From assembly GCF_025639885.1 (NCBI RefSeq), contig NZ_CP106738.1, positions 2,852,001 through 2,916,000 on the forward strand: 64,000 nucleotides of DNA, given 5' to 3'. The notes below the pieces were generated by a model. The model did not search any database, was not told the DNA's origin, and saw nothing but the letters and a program-made list of their open reading frames with translations. Below, piece after piece: positions 7,823 through 16,271 of the stretch. Within the stretch, counting starts at the first letter, position 1. Every line of letters starts with the position of its first letter. The position numbers and the translations under genes were made by a program. Source of the DNA: Roseovarius pelagicus. GTDB taxonomy: Bacteria > Pseudomonadota > Alphaproteobacteria > Rhodobacterales > Rhodobacteraceae.

Positions 7823-8395
7823 ATGCGCAGCATGTTCATAAAACGATACGCCGGGCGTACGGTTCAGGCGGTTGCTCTCGCGGCTTTGATGGTCGCAGGC
7901 TATGGGGTCAAGGCAGATGAAGGGTGCGGCGATGTGCCGACCCTTCTGACCGAAACCGCAGAAAAATCGCAGATACAGTGCGCGCTGACACGGTCGCAGG
8001 CGAGTTCGACGGATCGGGCAATTTCGATCGTCGAATCCGAACCAGAGTTGGAGGCAGTCAGCTTTGCCATCAATTTTGAATTTGGCAGCTCCGAACTGAC
8101 GCCTGAGTCAAAGCAGTTGCTGGCGACCGTGGCCGAGGTGATTGCCGAAGATGAGGCGCTGCGCAAGGCTGGGTATTTCATTGATGGCCACACAGATGCG
8201 GTGGGCGCAAATCAGGACAATCAAGTCTTGGGACAAGCGCGCGCAGCGGCGGCGGCGGGGCATCTCTTGGCCAGTGTCGATTTCGCGATGGCGGTTAAGG
8301 TCCGCAGTTTTGGCGAGGAAAAACTCTTGGAACCGGATGATCCGACTTCGGCCCGTAATCGCCGCGTCGAAATCACCCCAGTAGCAGCGGAGTAA
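7823..8395 (+). CDS. OmpA-family peptidoglycan-binding protein
   Basis: 190 residues: N-terminal hydrophobic export signal (VALAALMVAGYGVKA), a short Cys-containing linker, and a C-terminal OmpA/MotB domain (residues ~78-187). Key motifs are FEFGSSELTPESKQLL, the DGHTDAVG motif (121-128) that contacts diaminopimelate, QARAAAAAGHLL and NRRVEI. It should anchor the products of this operon to the cell wall from the periplasm. An AGGAAGG ribosome site precedes ATG 7823. The next gene starts 5 bases after its stop. Confidence 0.87.
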   Translation: MRSMFIKRYAGRTVQAVALAALMVAGYGVKADEGCGDVPTLLTETAEKSQIQCALTRSQASSTDRAISIVESEPELEAVSFAINFEFGSSELTPESKQLLATVAEVIAEDEALRKAGYFIDGHTDAVGANQDNQVLGQARAAAAAGHLLASVDFAMAVKVRSFGEEKLLEPDDPTSARNRRVEITPVAAE

Positions 8396-8400
8396 CAATC

Positions 8401-8946
8401 ATGTCTGAGGTTTGTGGATATCAACGACACTTTTGGCGGACAGGCAGGCTGGCGCTGGTTTTGGGCGCGACATTTCTGGTGCAGGGATGTGCAAACGGTA
8501 TGCCGCATTTCAGTGGCCCCAAGCCGAAGCCCGTCGAGCAAGTGGTCGTTCCCGAACCCGCGCCCAGCCTGACCCGAACGGCGGTCGCAACTTCTACCAG
8601 AAAGGCGCCCCCCAAAGTGAACAGAACTGCATCCGTCGTGCCCGCGCGTCAGGACCTGACGCTGAATGTCCTCTATTACGTCCGCATCATGGTGCCGGTG
8701 GGCAGTGAACTGACCGTTCGGGCCAACAGTGCGGCCGGTGGTGCGCCCTCGATCAAGACGATCAAGACGAAAGGCGGACCACCCTATGCAATGGAAATTC
8801 CTGTCAGTGCCGGTGCGGACGCCTATCCGATGACCATCGACGCGACGTTAAACTCATCTATCGGGCATGTGCTGACCGGCGCGGTTACACTGGACGGAAA
8901 GCCCACCAAGCCCGTTGAAATCGTTATGGTCCCCACATCCGAGTAA
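8401..8946 (+). CDS. Putative outer-membrane lipoprotein, YscW/YbaY-like fold
   Basis: 181 residues. The N-terminus ends in a lipobox (ATFLVQGC, Cys at ~residue 30), so the mature protein is lipid-anchored in the periplasm. A Pro-rich linker (residues ~40-75) leads to a beta domain: LTLNVLYYVRIMVPVGSELTV, PPYAMEIPV and YPMTIDATL. This pattern of a strand with paired aromatic/basic residues, then PxGSELTV, recalls YbaY/YscW pilot-like lipoproteins. The similarity is weak and read by eye. Such pilots help outer-membrane assembly, which would fit a secretion or surface role for this operon. Confidence 0.65.
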   Translation: MSEVCGYQRHFWRTGRLALVLGATFLVQGCANGMPHFSGPKPKPVEQVVVPEPAPSLTRTAVATSTRKAPPKVNRTASVVPARQDLTLNVLYYVRIMVPVGSELTVRANSAAGGAPSIKTIKTKGGPPYAMEIPVSAGADAYPMTIDATLNSSIGHVLTGAVTLDGKPTKPVEIVMVPTSE

Positions 8947-8959
8947 GGAAGCGTAAATT

Positions 8960-9505
8960 ATGAAAAAACTTTTCCTCAAAACCCTATGTACGAGCGCAGT
9001 CGCACTTGCGCCGATGGCCGGTTCCGCCGCCTGTATCGACGCCTACATGACTGGGTTGAACGAATTCGAGCAGGGCCAGACCGTATCGAAACCCAGTTTT
9101 CGTGTGAATGAACTGTTGGTGTTGTGCTTTACGCCCAATCAGTCGGGATTCGTGTCGGTTTATGACGCTCCGATTGAGGGAGATTTTCAGCAACTCTACC
9201 CCAATATACTGACGCACCCGGATGGCGAAACCTACACCGAAGTTGAGGCCGGTACGCAATACTGTTTTGGCGGTCGCGACAGCTTTCCACTTTATCATCC
9301 ACCCGAAGAGGGTATCGGAATTGGCAAAATCTCGATCACGTTGACCAGCCGCGAAGATTACCAGCTCGACGATGATGACTACGCGATTCCGGGGCAGAAG
9401 GTCACCAAATCCACGATGAACCTGCACCTGAGCAATCATCAGAAGTCGCAGGCAAAATGCTCTGCCCGCGATGTGACTTACCTTGATTACCGCATCACGA
9501 ATTGA
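8960..9505 (+). CDS. Exported DUF4384-like protein with Cys pairs
   Basis: 181 residues with a Sec signal peptide (FLKTLCTSAVALAPMAGSAA). The core (VNELLVLCFTPNQSGFVSVYDAP ... FQQLYPNILTHPDGETY) has the DUF4384 outline: a strand, a YVYN-like strand and the LYPN turn, but with four extra cysteines in the mature part that could form disulfides. It is the second such protein in the operon, so the two may partner. It has an AAGGAAG ribosome site and ends 13 bases before the first trypsin gene. Confidence 0.65.
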   Translation: MKKLFLKTLCTSAVALAPMAGSAACIDAYMTGLNEFEQGQTVSKPSFRVNELLVLCFTPNQSGFVSVYDAPIEGDFQQLYPNILTHPDGETYTEVEAGTQYCFGGRDSFPLYHPPEEGIGIGKISITLTSREDYQLDDDDYAIPGQKVTKSTMNLHLSNHQKSQAKCSARDVTYLDYRITN

Positions 9506-9518
9506 TCGGAGAGAATTG

Positions 9519-10370
9519 ATGAAAAAGCTGCTCAAGAGATTTGTTGCAACGGCGACGCTTAGCCTGGGGATGGCCAGTGCTGTGATCGCGCAGGCGCAAA
9601 TGGAATGTGTTGATCCAAAATCTGATCAACCGACACTGCGTATTGTGAATGGTGACCGGGCCAAGGCCAGCGACTGGCCATTTATCGTCGGGCTTTACCA
9701 CACGGGGGCCAAGATTCAGTATTGCGGCGGATCGCTGATCAACCAGCAATGGGTGCTGACTGCGGCGCATTGCTGGGGCGAGGGGAACGAAGACCCGTCC
9801 GCGACATTGGCCCTGCGTGCGGGTAGCGACGGCAAGCTTGACCCGAAGGGGCGCAGCATTTCCAAGCTGATCGTGCATCCGGGGTATGACCCGAACGACG
9901 CAAACGTGCATGACATCGCCCTGCTGAAGCTGAGCAGCCCGTTCGACATGCCAAACAGCCAGTTGGCAATCCTGCCGTCGAAAAAGGTCGAGGCCAAGCT
10001 GGCGCCGACACGCACATGCAGCGAGGTTGCAGGCTGGGGTGCGCTGGAGTTCGGGGCTGATGGCGGCTCGAAATACCTTATGTCGGTCGACGTGCAACAA
10101 TTGCCGACAGATGTCTGCCGCGAAAGCTATGGCGGGCAGATCCGTCAGGGTGCAGGTCCGCACCTGTGCGCAGGGTACAAAGAAGGCGGCAAGGATAGCT
10201 GTCAGGGCGATAGTGGTGGGCCGCTGATCGTGCGCGACGGGCCGACGGGTTTCTTGCAGGTCGGTGTGGTCAGCTTTGGCCGTGGCTGTGCCTGGGAGGG
10301 GTTCCCAGGGGTCTATGCCCGCGTTTCGGACCACCGTGATTGGATATTCCAGACAATCGAGGCCAACTGA
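9519..10370 (+). CDS. Secreted trypsin-like serine protease 1 (S1A)
   Basis: 283-residue chymotrypsin-fold protease. Signal peptide is residues ~1-26. A short propeptide ends with R41 before IVNG (42-45), the classic zymogen cleavage site, so trypsin-like self-activation is possible. The triad is complete: H84 (TAAHCW), D132 (HDIALLKL) and S232 (GDSGGP). D226, six residues before the Ser, predicts cleavage after Lys or Arg. Disulfide-type cysteine pairs C69/C85 and C228/C257 are retained. ATG 9519 is preferred over upstream ATG 9483 because of the GGAGAG site and signal peptide. It is a paralogue of the next gene. Confidence 0.95.
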   Translation: MKKLLKRFVATATLSLGMASAVIAQAQMECVDPKSDQPTLRIVNGDRAKASDWPFIVGLYHTGAKIQYCGGSLINQQWVLTAAHCWGEGNEDPSATLALRAGSDGKLDPKGRSISKLIVHPGYDPNDANVHDIALLKLSSPFDMPNSQLAILPSKKVEAKLAPTRTCSEVAGWGALEFGADGGSKYLMSVDVQQLPTDVCRESYGGQIRQGAGPHLCAGYKEGGKDSCQGDSGGPLIVRDGPTGFLQVGVVSFGRGCAWEGFPGVYARVSDHRDWIFQTIEAN

Positions 10371-10383
10371 GAACCGGTTGGCC
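10361..10383 (+). terminator. Hairpin between the two trypsin genes
   Basis: GGCCAAC (10361-10367) and GTTGGCC (10377-10383) form a perfect 7-bp stem over a 9-base loop that contains the stop codon of protease 1. It marks the longest gap in the operon (79 bases). There is no clear T-run, so partial termination or RNA stabilisation is more likely than a full stop. Confidence 0.4.
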
Positions 10384-10449
10384 GACGGTCTTTGGGGTCT
10401 ATGAGCGTTTTAAGTGTCTTGTGAAGTTAATGGTGAAAAGGAGGGAAAA

Positions 10450-11316
10450 ATGAAGCGCATGATCAAGAAAATCGCCGCGCCATTCGTTTTTTGCTCGGCG
10501 TTAGCGAGTATGGTGGCCGCGCAGGGCAAGATGGAATGCATCGAGCCGGAATCCGATCGACCAGTAATGCGGATCGTGAACGGCGACCGGGCCAAGGCCT
10601 CTGACTGGCCCTTCATCGTGTCGCTGTATGAAAACGAAAAGTACGGGCACTTTTGCGGAGGATCGCTGATCAATCAGCAATGGGTATTGACTGCGGCGCA
10701 TTGCTGGCCACCGAACACGAATGTGCATCCCAGCACGTTCACGATACACCGCGCTGGCAGCGATGGGCGTCAGGACAATGATATGCGCCGGATCGCCGAA
10801 CTGTACCTGCATCCGGGATATGATCCGAATGACGCTGACGTGCACGATATTGCGCTGATCAAACTGGATCGCCCATTTGATATATCCAACAGTCAACTGG
10901 CATTGTTGCCGACCAAACAGATGGAAAAAAAGCTGGCTCCGACCAACACGTGTAGTGAGGTCGCAGGCTGGGGCACGTTGAGCTCGGGTGCGAAGCGCGC
11001 CTCGGAATTTCTGATGTCGGTCAACGTCCGGCAACTGACCAGCGAAGTCTGCCGAGCCAACTATAACGGAAAGATCGAAGGCGATATCAGGCCGGGGCAG
11101 GGGCCGCATCTGTGTGCGGGCTACGAGGAGGGCGGCAAGGACAGTTGTCAGGGCGACAGCGGAGGGCCGTTGATCGTGCGTGACGGGCCGACAGGGTTTC
11201 TGCAGGTCGGCGTTGTCAGCTTCGGTATTGGCTGCGCCATGGAAGGTTTCCCGGGCGTTTACACGCGTGTTTCCGATCACCGTGACTGGATCTTCCAGAC
11301 GGTCGAGGCGCACTGA
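10450..11316 (+). CDS. Secreted trypsin-like serine protease 2 (S1A)
   Basis: 288-residue paralogue of the preceding protease. It shares the segment RIVNGDRAKASDWPF around the R41/IVNG activation site, and has H84, D133 and S237 with specificity D231 (DSCQGDSGGP). Identity is high along the catalytic core; surface loops differ, for example ENEKYGHF against HTGAKIQY after strand 1 and an inserted GDIRPGQ loop near residue 212. That suggests a tandem duplication followed by changed substrate recognition. ATG 10450 is chosen for its AAGGAGGG ribosome site; GTG 10414 is in frame but poor. Confidence 0.95.
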   Translation: MKRMIKKIAAPFVFCSALASMVAAQGKMECIEPESDRPVMRIVNGDRAKASDWPFIVSLYENEKYGHFCGGSLINQQWVLTAAHCWPPNTNVHPSTFTIHRAGSDGRQDNDMRRIAELYLHPGYDPNDADVHDIALIKLDRPFDISNSQLALLPTKQMEKKLAPTNTCSEVAGWGTLSSGAKRASEFLMSVNVRQLTSEVCRANYNGKIEGDIRPGQGPHLCAGYEEGGKDSCQGDSGGPLIVRDGPTGFLQVGVVSFGIGCAMEGFPGVYTRVSDHRDWIFQTVEAH

Positions 11317-11324
11317 GTGGGCCG

Positions 11325-11981
11325 ATGCGAAGAACACGCACATATCTTGCGGCCGGGGCGGTTGTCCTCGGGATGGGTGCCGCAACAGGCGCGGCGGCGC
11401 AGTGTGCTGGCCCATACCAGTATAATGTGGACGAGATGGAGGGGAGTGTCTTTAAACAGGTCCTGGTCACCACGCGGGATGAGATCGAGCGCTTCTTCAA
11501 CTTTCGTTTTGACGCCTTCTGCATGGACGAGGAAGAGTACGGTGCCTACTATGATATTCGCAAGAATACCCTGGTGGTCGGCACGGAGTTCTTTCTCGAC
11601 GTGGCGAATCCGCCGGGCAACATCAATCGGGCAATTGCCGTCATCGCCCACGAGGCGGCGCATGCATTCCAGACCAAGCATGGCCTGTTGAACATGCTGA
11701 TCGAAACAAACCCGCATCGGGTCAAGTGCATAGAATTGCACGCCGATTTTCTAGCGGGTGGGTATATGGGCTGGCGCGCACGACTCTATGACATCACGCT
11801 GTCAAATATGACCGAGATGTTTTTCGATCTGGGCGACGCGCAAACAGGGAATGATGGCCATCACGGATTGGGGGCCGAGCGGTTCTTGTCCTTCCGGCAG
11901 GGATACCAAACGGTAACAGACGATGAAATTACACTTTCAAGCATGGGGATTGCATATGTTTCTCAAGCAAAATGCGACTAG
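11325..11981 (+). CDS. Secreted HExxH zinc metallopeptidase-like protein
   Basis: 218 residues, signal peptide ending near AAAQ. It carries HEAAH at residues 109-113 (zinc ligands H109 and H113, catalytic E110), then IELHADFLAGGYMGW with E137 as likely third ligand, and later HHGLGAERFLSFRQGY. This order (HExxH, ELxAD-AG, GD-HG-xxxR-xxF-xGY) matches the YpfJ-type neutral zinc metallopeptidase outline, though the protein is shorter than most members. It is probably an active periplasmic or secreted protease. It starts 8 bases after protease 2. Confidence 0.75.
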   Translation: MRRTRTYLAAGAVVLGMGAATGAAAQCAGPYQYNVDEMEGSVFKQVLVTTRDEIERFFNFRFDAFCMDEEEYGAYYDIRKNTLVVGTEFFLDVANPPGNINRAIAVIAHEAAHAFQTKHGLLNMLIETNPHRVKCIELHADFLAGGYMGWRARLYDITLSNMTEMFFDLGDAQTGNDGHHGLGAERFLSFRQGYQTVTDDEITLSSMGIAYVSQAKCD

Positions 11982-12666
11982 AGCGGGGGCTGTTGCGGCT
12001 CTGGCAATGACATTTGGGATGATCTTTGGCGCGGGTGCCGCAGAGGCACAGCAGCTGAAAATGAATATTGGTTGCCCGACGCTGGGTAGTGCTGATATCG
12101 GGAAATACACGATTGATGAGTTGAACAAGCTTTGCCACAACAACACGGGTGCGGCCACGACAAGCTCGAGCGGTGGATCCTCCTCGCAGGTGTCGTCCGC
12201 CGAAGGCGGTGCAGCACTCAGTTGTGGCCAGCACAAGGCGTTGGCGTTCAAGGCGCGTCTGAATCCCGGTTTTGTCGAGGGGCAAACCTCGCAACAGGTG
12301 GTCGATAAGTATTGCCAGAACAAACCTGACAATGCGCTGCCCGACGAGAGCTATGCCGGCGGCGATCAGGCAACGGGTGTTTTCCGGTTCGAGCGCGGCT
12401 ACCACAATTCCTACACCGGTGCCAAAGCCCGCATTTGCAAGCCGTATTATTCCGGCGATGCCCACCTGAACAACGGCCAGATCGTATTTACCTCGGGTGG
12501 TCATACATGGCGCGGTACGATCAGCCAGAACTCCTATATCTCGATCACCCGTGACGGTGTGAATCCGCGACCCAAGAACCACACCGTGATTTCCGGCCCC
12601 ATGTTCAATGCCGAGCTATTCAACGGCTATTGCGGCAAGGGCTTTTTCCGCCTCTCAGCACAATAG
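11956..12666 (+). CDS. Secreted Cys-rich protein, unknown function
   Basis: 236 residues with a Sec signal peptide (AALAMTFGMIFGAGAAEA). The mature protein begins with an ~45-residue region containing two Cys, then a low-complexity Ser/Gly/Thr linker (TTSSSGGSSSQVSS), a helical Cys-containing part, and a C-terminal beta-rich part with GYHNSYTGAKARICKPYY and HTWRGTISQNSYISI. I recognise no family. Its start lies 26 bases inside the metallopeptidase gene in another frame, so the two are probably translated together. ATG 11923 in the same frame would remove the signal peptide character and is less likely. Confidence 0.7.
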   Translation: MFLKQNATRAGAVAALAMTFGMIFGAGAAEAQQLKMNIGCPTLGSADIGKYTIDELNKLCHNNTGAATTSSSGGSSSQVSSAEGGAALSCGQHKALAFKARLNPGFVEGQTSQQVVDKYCQNKPDNALPDESYAGGDQATGVFRFERGYHNSYTGAKARICKPYYSGDAHLNNGQIVFTSGGHTWRGTISQNSYISITRDGVNPRPKNHTVISGPMFNAELFNGYCGKGFFRLSAQ

Positions 12667-12672
12667 GTTCCC

Positions 12673-13569
12673 ATGATTAAAACAGCTATAAAGACTCTTG
12701 GCGGCGCGGTCCTGCTTGCGCTGCTGACAAATGGCGCAGCCGCACAAGACGGTGATGATGGATGCCTTGCTGCAAGTGAAATGCGTGACAAGGACGTAAA
12801 GCGCCACGCGGCAGTCCTTGGGGCGAGTAGCGGCGTTTGCCTGTCAGATCTTGATTTCGAAGAGAACGGCCTGAAATGGCAGATCACGATCATCGACAAT
12901 TCAAAGCAACCGAACGGCCCGACGATCTATCTGTTGCATGACAATGAAAACGCGGCGTTCGATACCGCGCTTTATTCCGTGCTGCGGTACGGGGGGAAAC
13001 TGATCGCGGTAGAAGCGGGCGACAGTCGCCAGTTTCAAGGGCAGGATCCGAATCGCAACTTCGGTATGACCAAAAAAGCGACGGCCACTTGCCGCGAAAT
13101 GCGCAAACGGCCTGCGCCACTCTTTACGCAATTTCTGCTGGACCTGCGCAATCCGCGCATCAATTTCTTTCTGACCCTTCACAACAATGCCAACGGGCAT
13201 TCCGGCAACGGCGGTAGCGGGGGTATCAGTGCTGCGCGCAAGAGCGCAGTGATGACGGGTATGATGACCGAAGTGGCGAAGGCCGACGAGGATGATGCGA
13301 TCCTGCTGGCAGGCCGCAAACCGTTTGATCAGGAACGTCGGGCCAAAAAGGCAGCCGCCTTTTTCTTAGAGCGCGGGATCAATGTGATCTACGAACACGT
13401 GATACCCGAGCGCAACGATTGCTCGTTCTCGAATTATGTCGTGCTGAATGATCTGGGCGAGTATTTCAATATCGAGGCCGAGCACGGTCACGTTGCCCAG
13501 CAAAAGGCGATGCTGGACATGTTGATGACATTCCACCGCATCAGAGTGCGTAACAAATCGATCAAGTGA
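12673..13569 (+). CDS. Divergent M14-type zinc carboxypeptidase-like protein
   Basis: 298 residues with a signal peptide ending near GAAAQ. I see a spaced set of residues matching the M14 carboxypeptidase/AstE fold: HDNE (H89, E92, first zinc pair), DPNRNF (125-130; N127 and R128 as in DLNRNF), LTLHNN (H170, third zinc ligand) and FNIEAEHGH (E268 or E270 as catalytic Glu). Strand pattern and spacing agree, but overall similarity is low, so this is a structural guess. It may be a peptidase acting on cell-wall peptides or on products of the trypsins. It is the last gene of the operon, 6 bases after the previous one. Confidence 0.65.
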   Translation: MIKTAIKTLGGAVLLALLTNGAAAQDGDDGCLAASEMRDKDVKRHAAVLGASSGVCLSDLDFEENGLKWQITIIDNSKQPNGPTIYLLHDNENAAFDTALYSVLRYGGKLIAVEAGDSRQFQGQDPNRNFGMTKKATATCREMRKRPAPLFTQFLLDLRNPRINFFLTLHNNANGHSGNGGSGGISAARKSAVMTGMMTEVAKADEDDAILLAGRKPFDQERRAKKAAAFFLERGINVIYEHVIPERNDCSFSNYVVLNDLGEYFNIEAEHGHVAQQKAMLDMLMTFHRIRVRNKSIK

Positions 13570-13574
13570 ACGGA

Positions 13575-13602
13575 GTAACGCGGCGGTATGGCGTCGCGTT
13601 AC
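13575..13602. terminator. Bidirectional stem-loop between convergent genes
   Basis: Arms GTAACGCGGCG (13575-13585) and CGTCGCGTTAC (13592-13602) pair over 11 positions with one G-U, loop of 6. It contains the stop codon of the minus-strand hydroxylase and lies 5 bases after the plus-strand stop, so it can serve both genes. There is no T-run. Confidence 0.55.
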
Positions 13603-14819
13603 CCGCGCATCAATACGGGTAGATCGCCGGTGAGGCCGGCGGCCTCGCGGATCATTCCACGCCGCAGTCCCGGTATCGCATTCAATGCGCCCATACCCAG
13701 ATCACGCCCGAGCCGCAGCAGCGGGTTGTCACTGGAAAACAGGCGGTTGCTGATATCGGTGGCCAGCGCCAGCGATTGGGTGTCAAACCGCCGCCAACGT
13801 TGATACCGGTCCAGAACATCCTGCGCTGCAATGTCCTCACCACGCCTGCGGGCTTCGTCCAGAACTTGTGCCAGTGCGGCCACATCACGCAGCCCCGCAT
13901 TGAGGCCCTGACCTGCGATTGGGTGCAATCCGTGTGCAGCGTCGCCGACCAGCGCAACACGATCAGCGACGAACTGATTGGCGAGGCTCAGGTTTAGCGG
14001 ATAGCTGTAGCGCGGTCCCTTGATGCTGAGTTCGCCGAGAAAATCACCAAAGCGCGGACGTAGAACATGCAGGAAATCGACGTCATTCAGCGCCGAAAAG
14101 CTTGCAGCGGTTTCGGCGGTTTCGCTCCATACGATGGAGGATACATTGCCGGGCAGAGGCAGGATGGCCAGCGGACCGGGCGGCATAAAGAACTGATGTG
14201 CGATGCCGTGATGTGGCAATTCATGCTCGATGGCGCAGACCAATGCCGTCTGACCGTAATCCCAACCCGTGCGTTTGATCCCTGCCCGCTGCGCCGTGCC
14301 AGATGACCGCCCATCAGAGCCGACCAGCAGACGACCACGCAGTTCCTTGCCGGACGCCAATGTAACCTCGACACCGCCGGGACCCGATGATTGAGCGATG
14401 ACAGCATCGCCTGAAATCTGGCGGATATTCTCCTCTTCGCGCATCGCGTCCAGAAAGGCACGGCGCAGGAAACGATCCTCGCACATATGGCCCATTGGAC
14501 CTTCTTCGATCTCGGCGTGATCGAAATGCAGGAAAAAGGGCGACAGCGGTCCGGTGCCTGCCCGGCCATCGCTGACCTTGATTTCCAGCATCGGCTGCGC
14601 CTTAGTCGCGATCCGGTCCCAGATACCGACCGCGCGCAGCAGGCGGACAGATGCCAGTGCCAGCGCATAGGCGCGCCCATCAAAGGTGGCGTTTTTACGC
14701 ACCGGCTGCGGCAGGGCGTCGATCACGGTCACGCCAAAGCCCGCCTGAGCGAGCGCAAGCGCCAGAGCCGGACCATTCAATCCGCCGCCGACAATCAGGA
14801 TATCGCTGTCATGTGTCAT
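13599..14819 (-). CDS. UbiH/UbiF/VisC-family FAD-dependent hydroxylase
   Basis: 406-residue aromatic-ring monooxygenase of the ubiquinone-biosynthesis type. The N-terminus has the FAD-binding GGGLNGPALALALAQ motif (DILIVGGGLNG); the middle has the LVGSDGRSS (DG) motif; the C-terminal part has VALVGDAAHGLHPIAGQGLNAGLRD, which contacts the FAD ribityl and pyrophosphate. It should hydroxylate one ring position of the ubiquinone precursor; which one cannot be told. ATG 14819 has a GGAAGG site; the in-frame ATG 14882 would add a non-conserved tail. It is divergent from the amidase gene. Confidence 0.92.
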   Translation of the reverse strand: MTHDSDILIVGGGLNGPALALALAQAGFGVTVIDALPQPVRKNATFDGRAYALALASVRLLRAVGIWDRIATKAQPMLEIKVSDGRAGTGPLSPFFLHFDHAEIEEGPMGHMCEDRFLRRAFLDAMREEENIRQISGDAVIAQSSGPGGVEVTLASGKELRGRLLVGSDGRSSGTAQRAGIKRTGWDYGQTALVCAIEHELPHHGIAHQFFMPPGPLAILPLPGNVSSIVWSETAETAASFSALNDVDFLHVLRPRFGDFLGELSIKGPRYSYPLNLSLANQFVADRVALVGDAAHGLHPIAGQGLNAGLRDVAALAQVLDEARRRGEDIAAQDVLDRYQRWRRFDTQSLALATDISNRLFSSDNPLLRLGRDLGMGALNAIPGLRRGMIREAAGLTGDLPVLMRG

Positions 14820-14908
14820 GCCTTCCAATATGATGGGCGTTGCGGGATTGTCCATGCGCGACACTGTCGCTACCTTCGCCAAAATTCAGATAGTGTCAGG
14901 GGGCGGCG

Positions 14909-16237
14909 ATGCAGGATTGGCTATGGATGAGTGCGGCAGATTTGGGTCGTGGGATTGGTGCGGGCCAGATTGATCCGATTGCGCTGACTGACACCTATCT
15001 GGATGCGATCGACAACCACGAGCACAGCGCGCGTATCTATTCGGTGGTGACTCATGACCGTGCTCGGGCCGAGGCGCGGGCCGCTTCCGAGCGCGCATCG
15101 TCCGGGCAACGCCGCGGGCCATTGGATGGCGTGCCGATCAGCTGGAAGGATCTGGTGGATAGCGCTGGTGTGGCAACCGAGGCGGGCTCGAAGCTGTTGG
15201 AGGGGCGGACCCCTGCGCGTGATGGTGCAGTCCTGCGCAATGCCACGGCTGCGGGCCTTGTCTGTCTGGGTAAAACGCATATGAGCGAATTGGCATTTTC
15301 GGGTCTTGGCCTGAACCCGATGACAGCGACGCCACCTTGTATCAATGATGCAGGCGCGGTGCCCGGTGGATCGTCCAGCGGGGCGGCGGCGAGCGTGGCC
15401 TTTGGGCTGGCGGCCTGTGGCGTCGGCAGTGATACCGGCGGATCGGTGCGCATTCCGTCTGCCTGGAATGATCTGGTCGGGCTAAAAACAACCAGCGGGC
15501 GTTTGTCGCTGGAGGGCGTTGTGCCGCTGGCTGCGAAGTTCGACACAATCGGACCTCTCTGTCGGTCAGTCGAGGATGCGGCATTGATGCTGGCCGTACT
15601 AGGGGGCGGGGCAGCACCTGATTTGCGGAGTGCGTCATTGCGAGGTATGCGGTTCGCCGCGCTGCAAACTGTGGTAATGGAAGATATGCGCGAGACGCCT
15701 TTGGCAGCCTACCACGACGCGGTGAAACGATTGCAGGATGCCGGCGCCGACGTGACACCGCTGGACGCGCCGGAAGTCGACGAGGCGATGCCGATGTCGG
15801 GTATCCTCTTTACCGCCGAGGCTTATGGGACATGGGGCCCGGTCATCGAGGCGGCACCGGACCGGATGTTCGGGCCGATACGTGACCGGTTCCGCAGCGG
15901 CGCTGACGCCCGTGCCGCTGACTATGTTGCTGCGTGGCAGCGCCTGGATCAGTTGCGCGCCGATTGGGCCGTCCGAGTTGCAGGCTATGATGCGGTAATC
16001 ATGCCGACTGCGGCCAATCTGCCACCAGATGCCAAACGGCTGATGGAGGACGGATCGTATTATCTGACCGAGAACCTGCTGACGTTGCGCAACACTAGGG
16101 TAGGCAACCTGATGGGGGTGAGTTCGGTCACCCTGCCCACGGGCGTGCCGAGTTGCGGAATCATGTTCTGTGGTGCGTCCAACGGCGAAGAGCGGTTGCT
16201 TCGGGTTGCCAGAGCCGCAGAGGCGGCACTGACATAA
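14909..16237 (+). CDS. Amidase, amidase-signature family
   Basis: 442-residue Ser-cisSer-Lys hydrolase. Catalytic residues are visible: K80 in VPISWKDL, the cis-Ser in GGSSSG (153-158), and nucleophile S179 in SDTGGSVRIPSA. It is shorter than GatA, and no gatB or gatC lies nearby, so a small-amide or metabolite amidase is more likely than tRNA amidotransferase. Substrate unknown. It is cytoplasmic. Its neighbours (aminotransferase, ftsK) run in the same direction after a gap with a hairpin. Confidence 0.9.
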   Translation: MQDWLWMSAADLGRGIGAGQIDPIALTDTYLDAIDNHEHSARIYSVVTHDRARAEARAASERASSGQRRGPLDGVPISWKDLVDSAGVATEAGSKLLEGRTPARDGAVLRNATAAGLVCLGKTHMSELAFSGLGLNPMTATPPCINDAGAVPGGSSSGAAASVAFGLAACGVGSDTGGSVRIPSAWNDLVGLKTTSGRLSLEGVVPLAAKFDTIGPLCRSVEDAALMLAVLGGGAAPDLRSASLRGMRFAALQTVVMEDMRETPLAAYHDAVKRLQDAGADVTPLDAPEVDEAMPMSGILFTAEAYGTWGPVIEAAPDRMFGPIRDRFRSGADARAADYVAAWQRLDQLRADWAVRVAGYDAVIMPTAANLPPDAKRLMEDGSYYLTENLLTLRNTRVGNLMGVSSVTLPTGVPSCGIMFCGASNGEERLLRVARAAEAALT

Positions 16238-16271
16238 GCCCTTGGATCTCGAGTATTTTTACAAAGAAGTA

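Noticed and set aside
10501..11415. 304-codon minus-strand frame opposite protease 2
   Set aside because: The plus-strand trypsin has an intact triad, signal peptide and ribosome site; the antisense product shows no domain.
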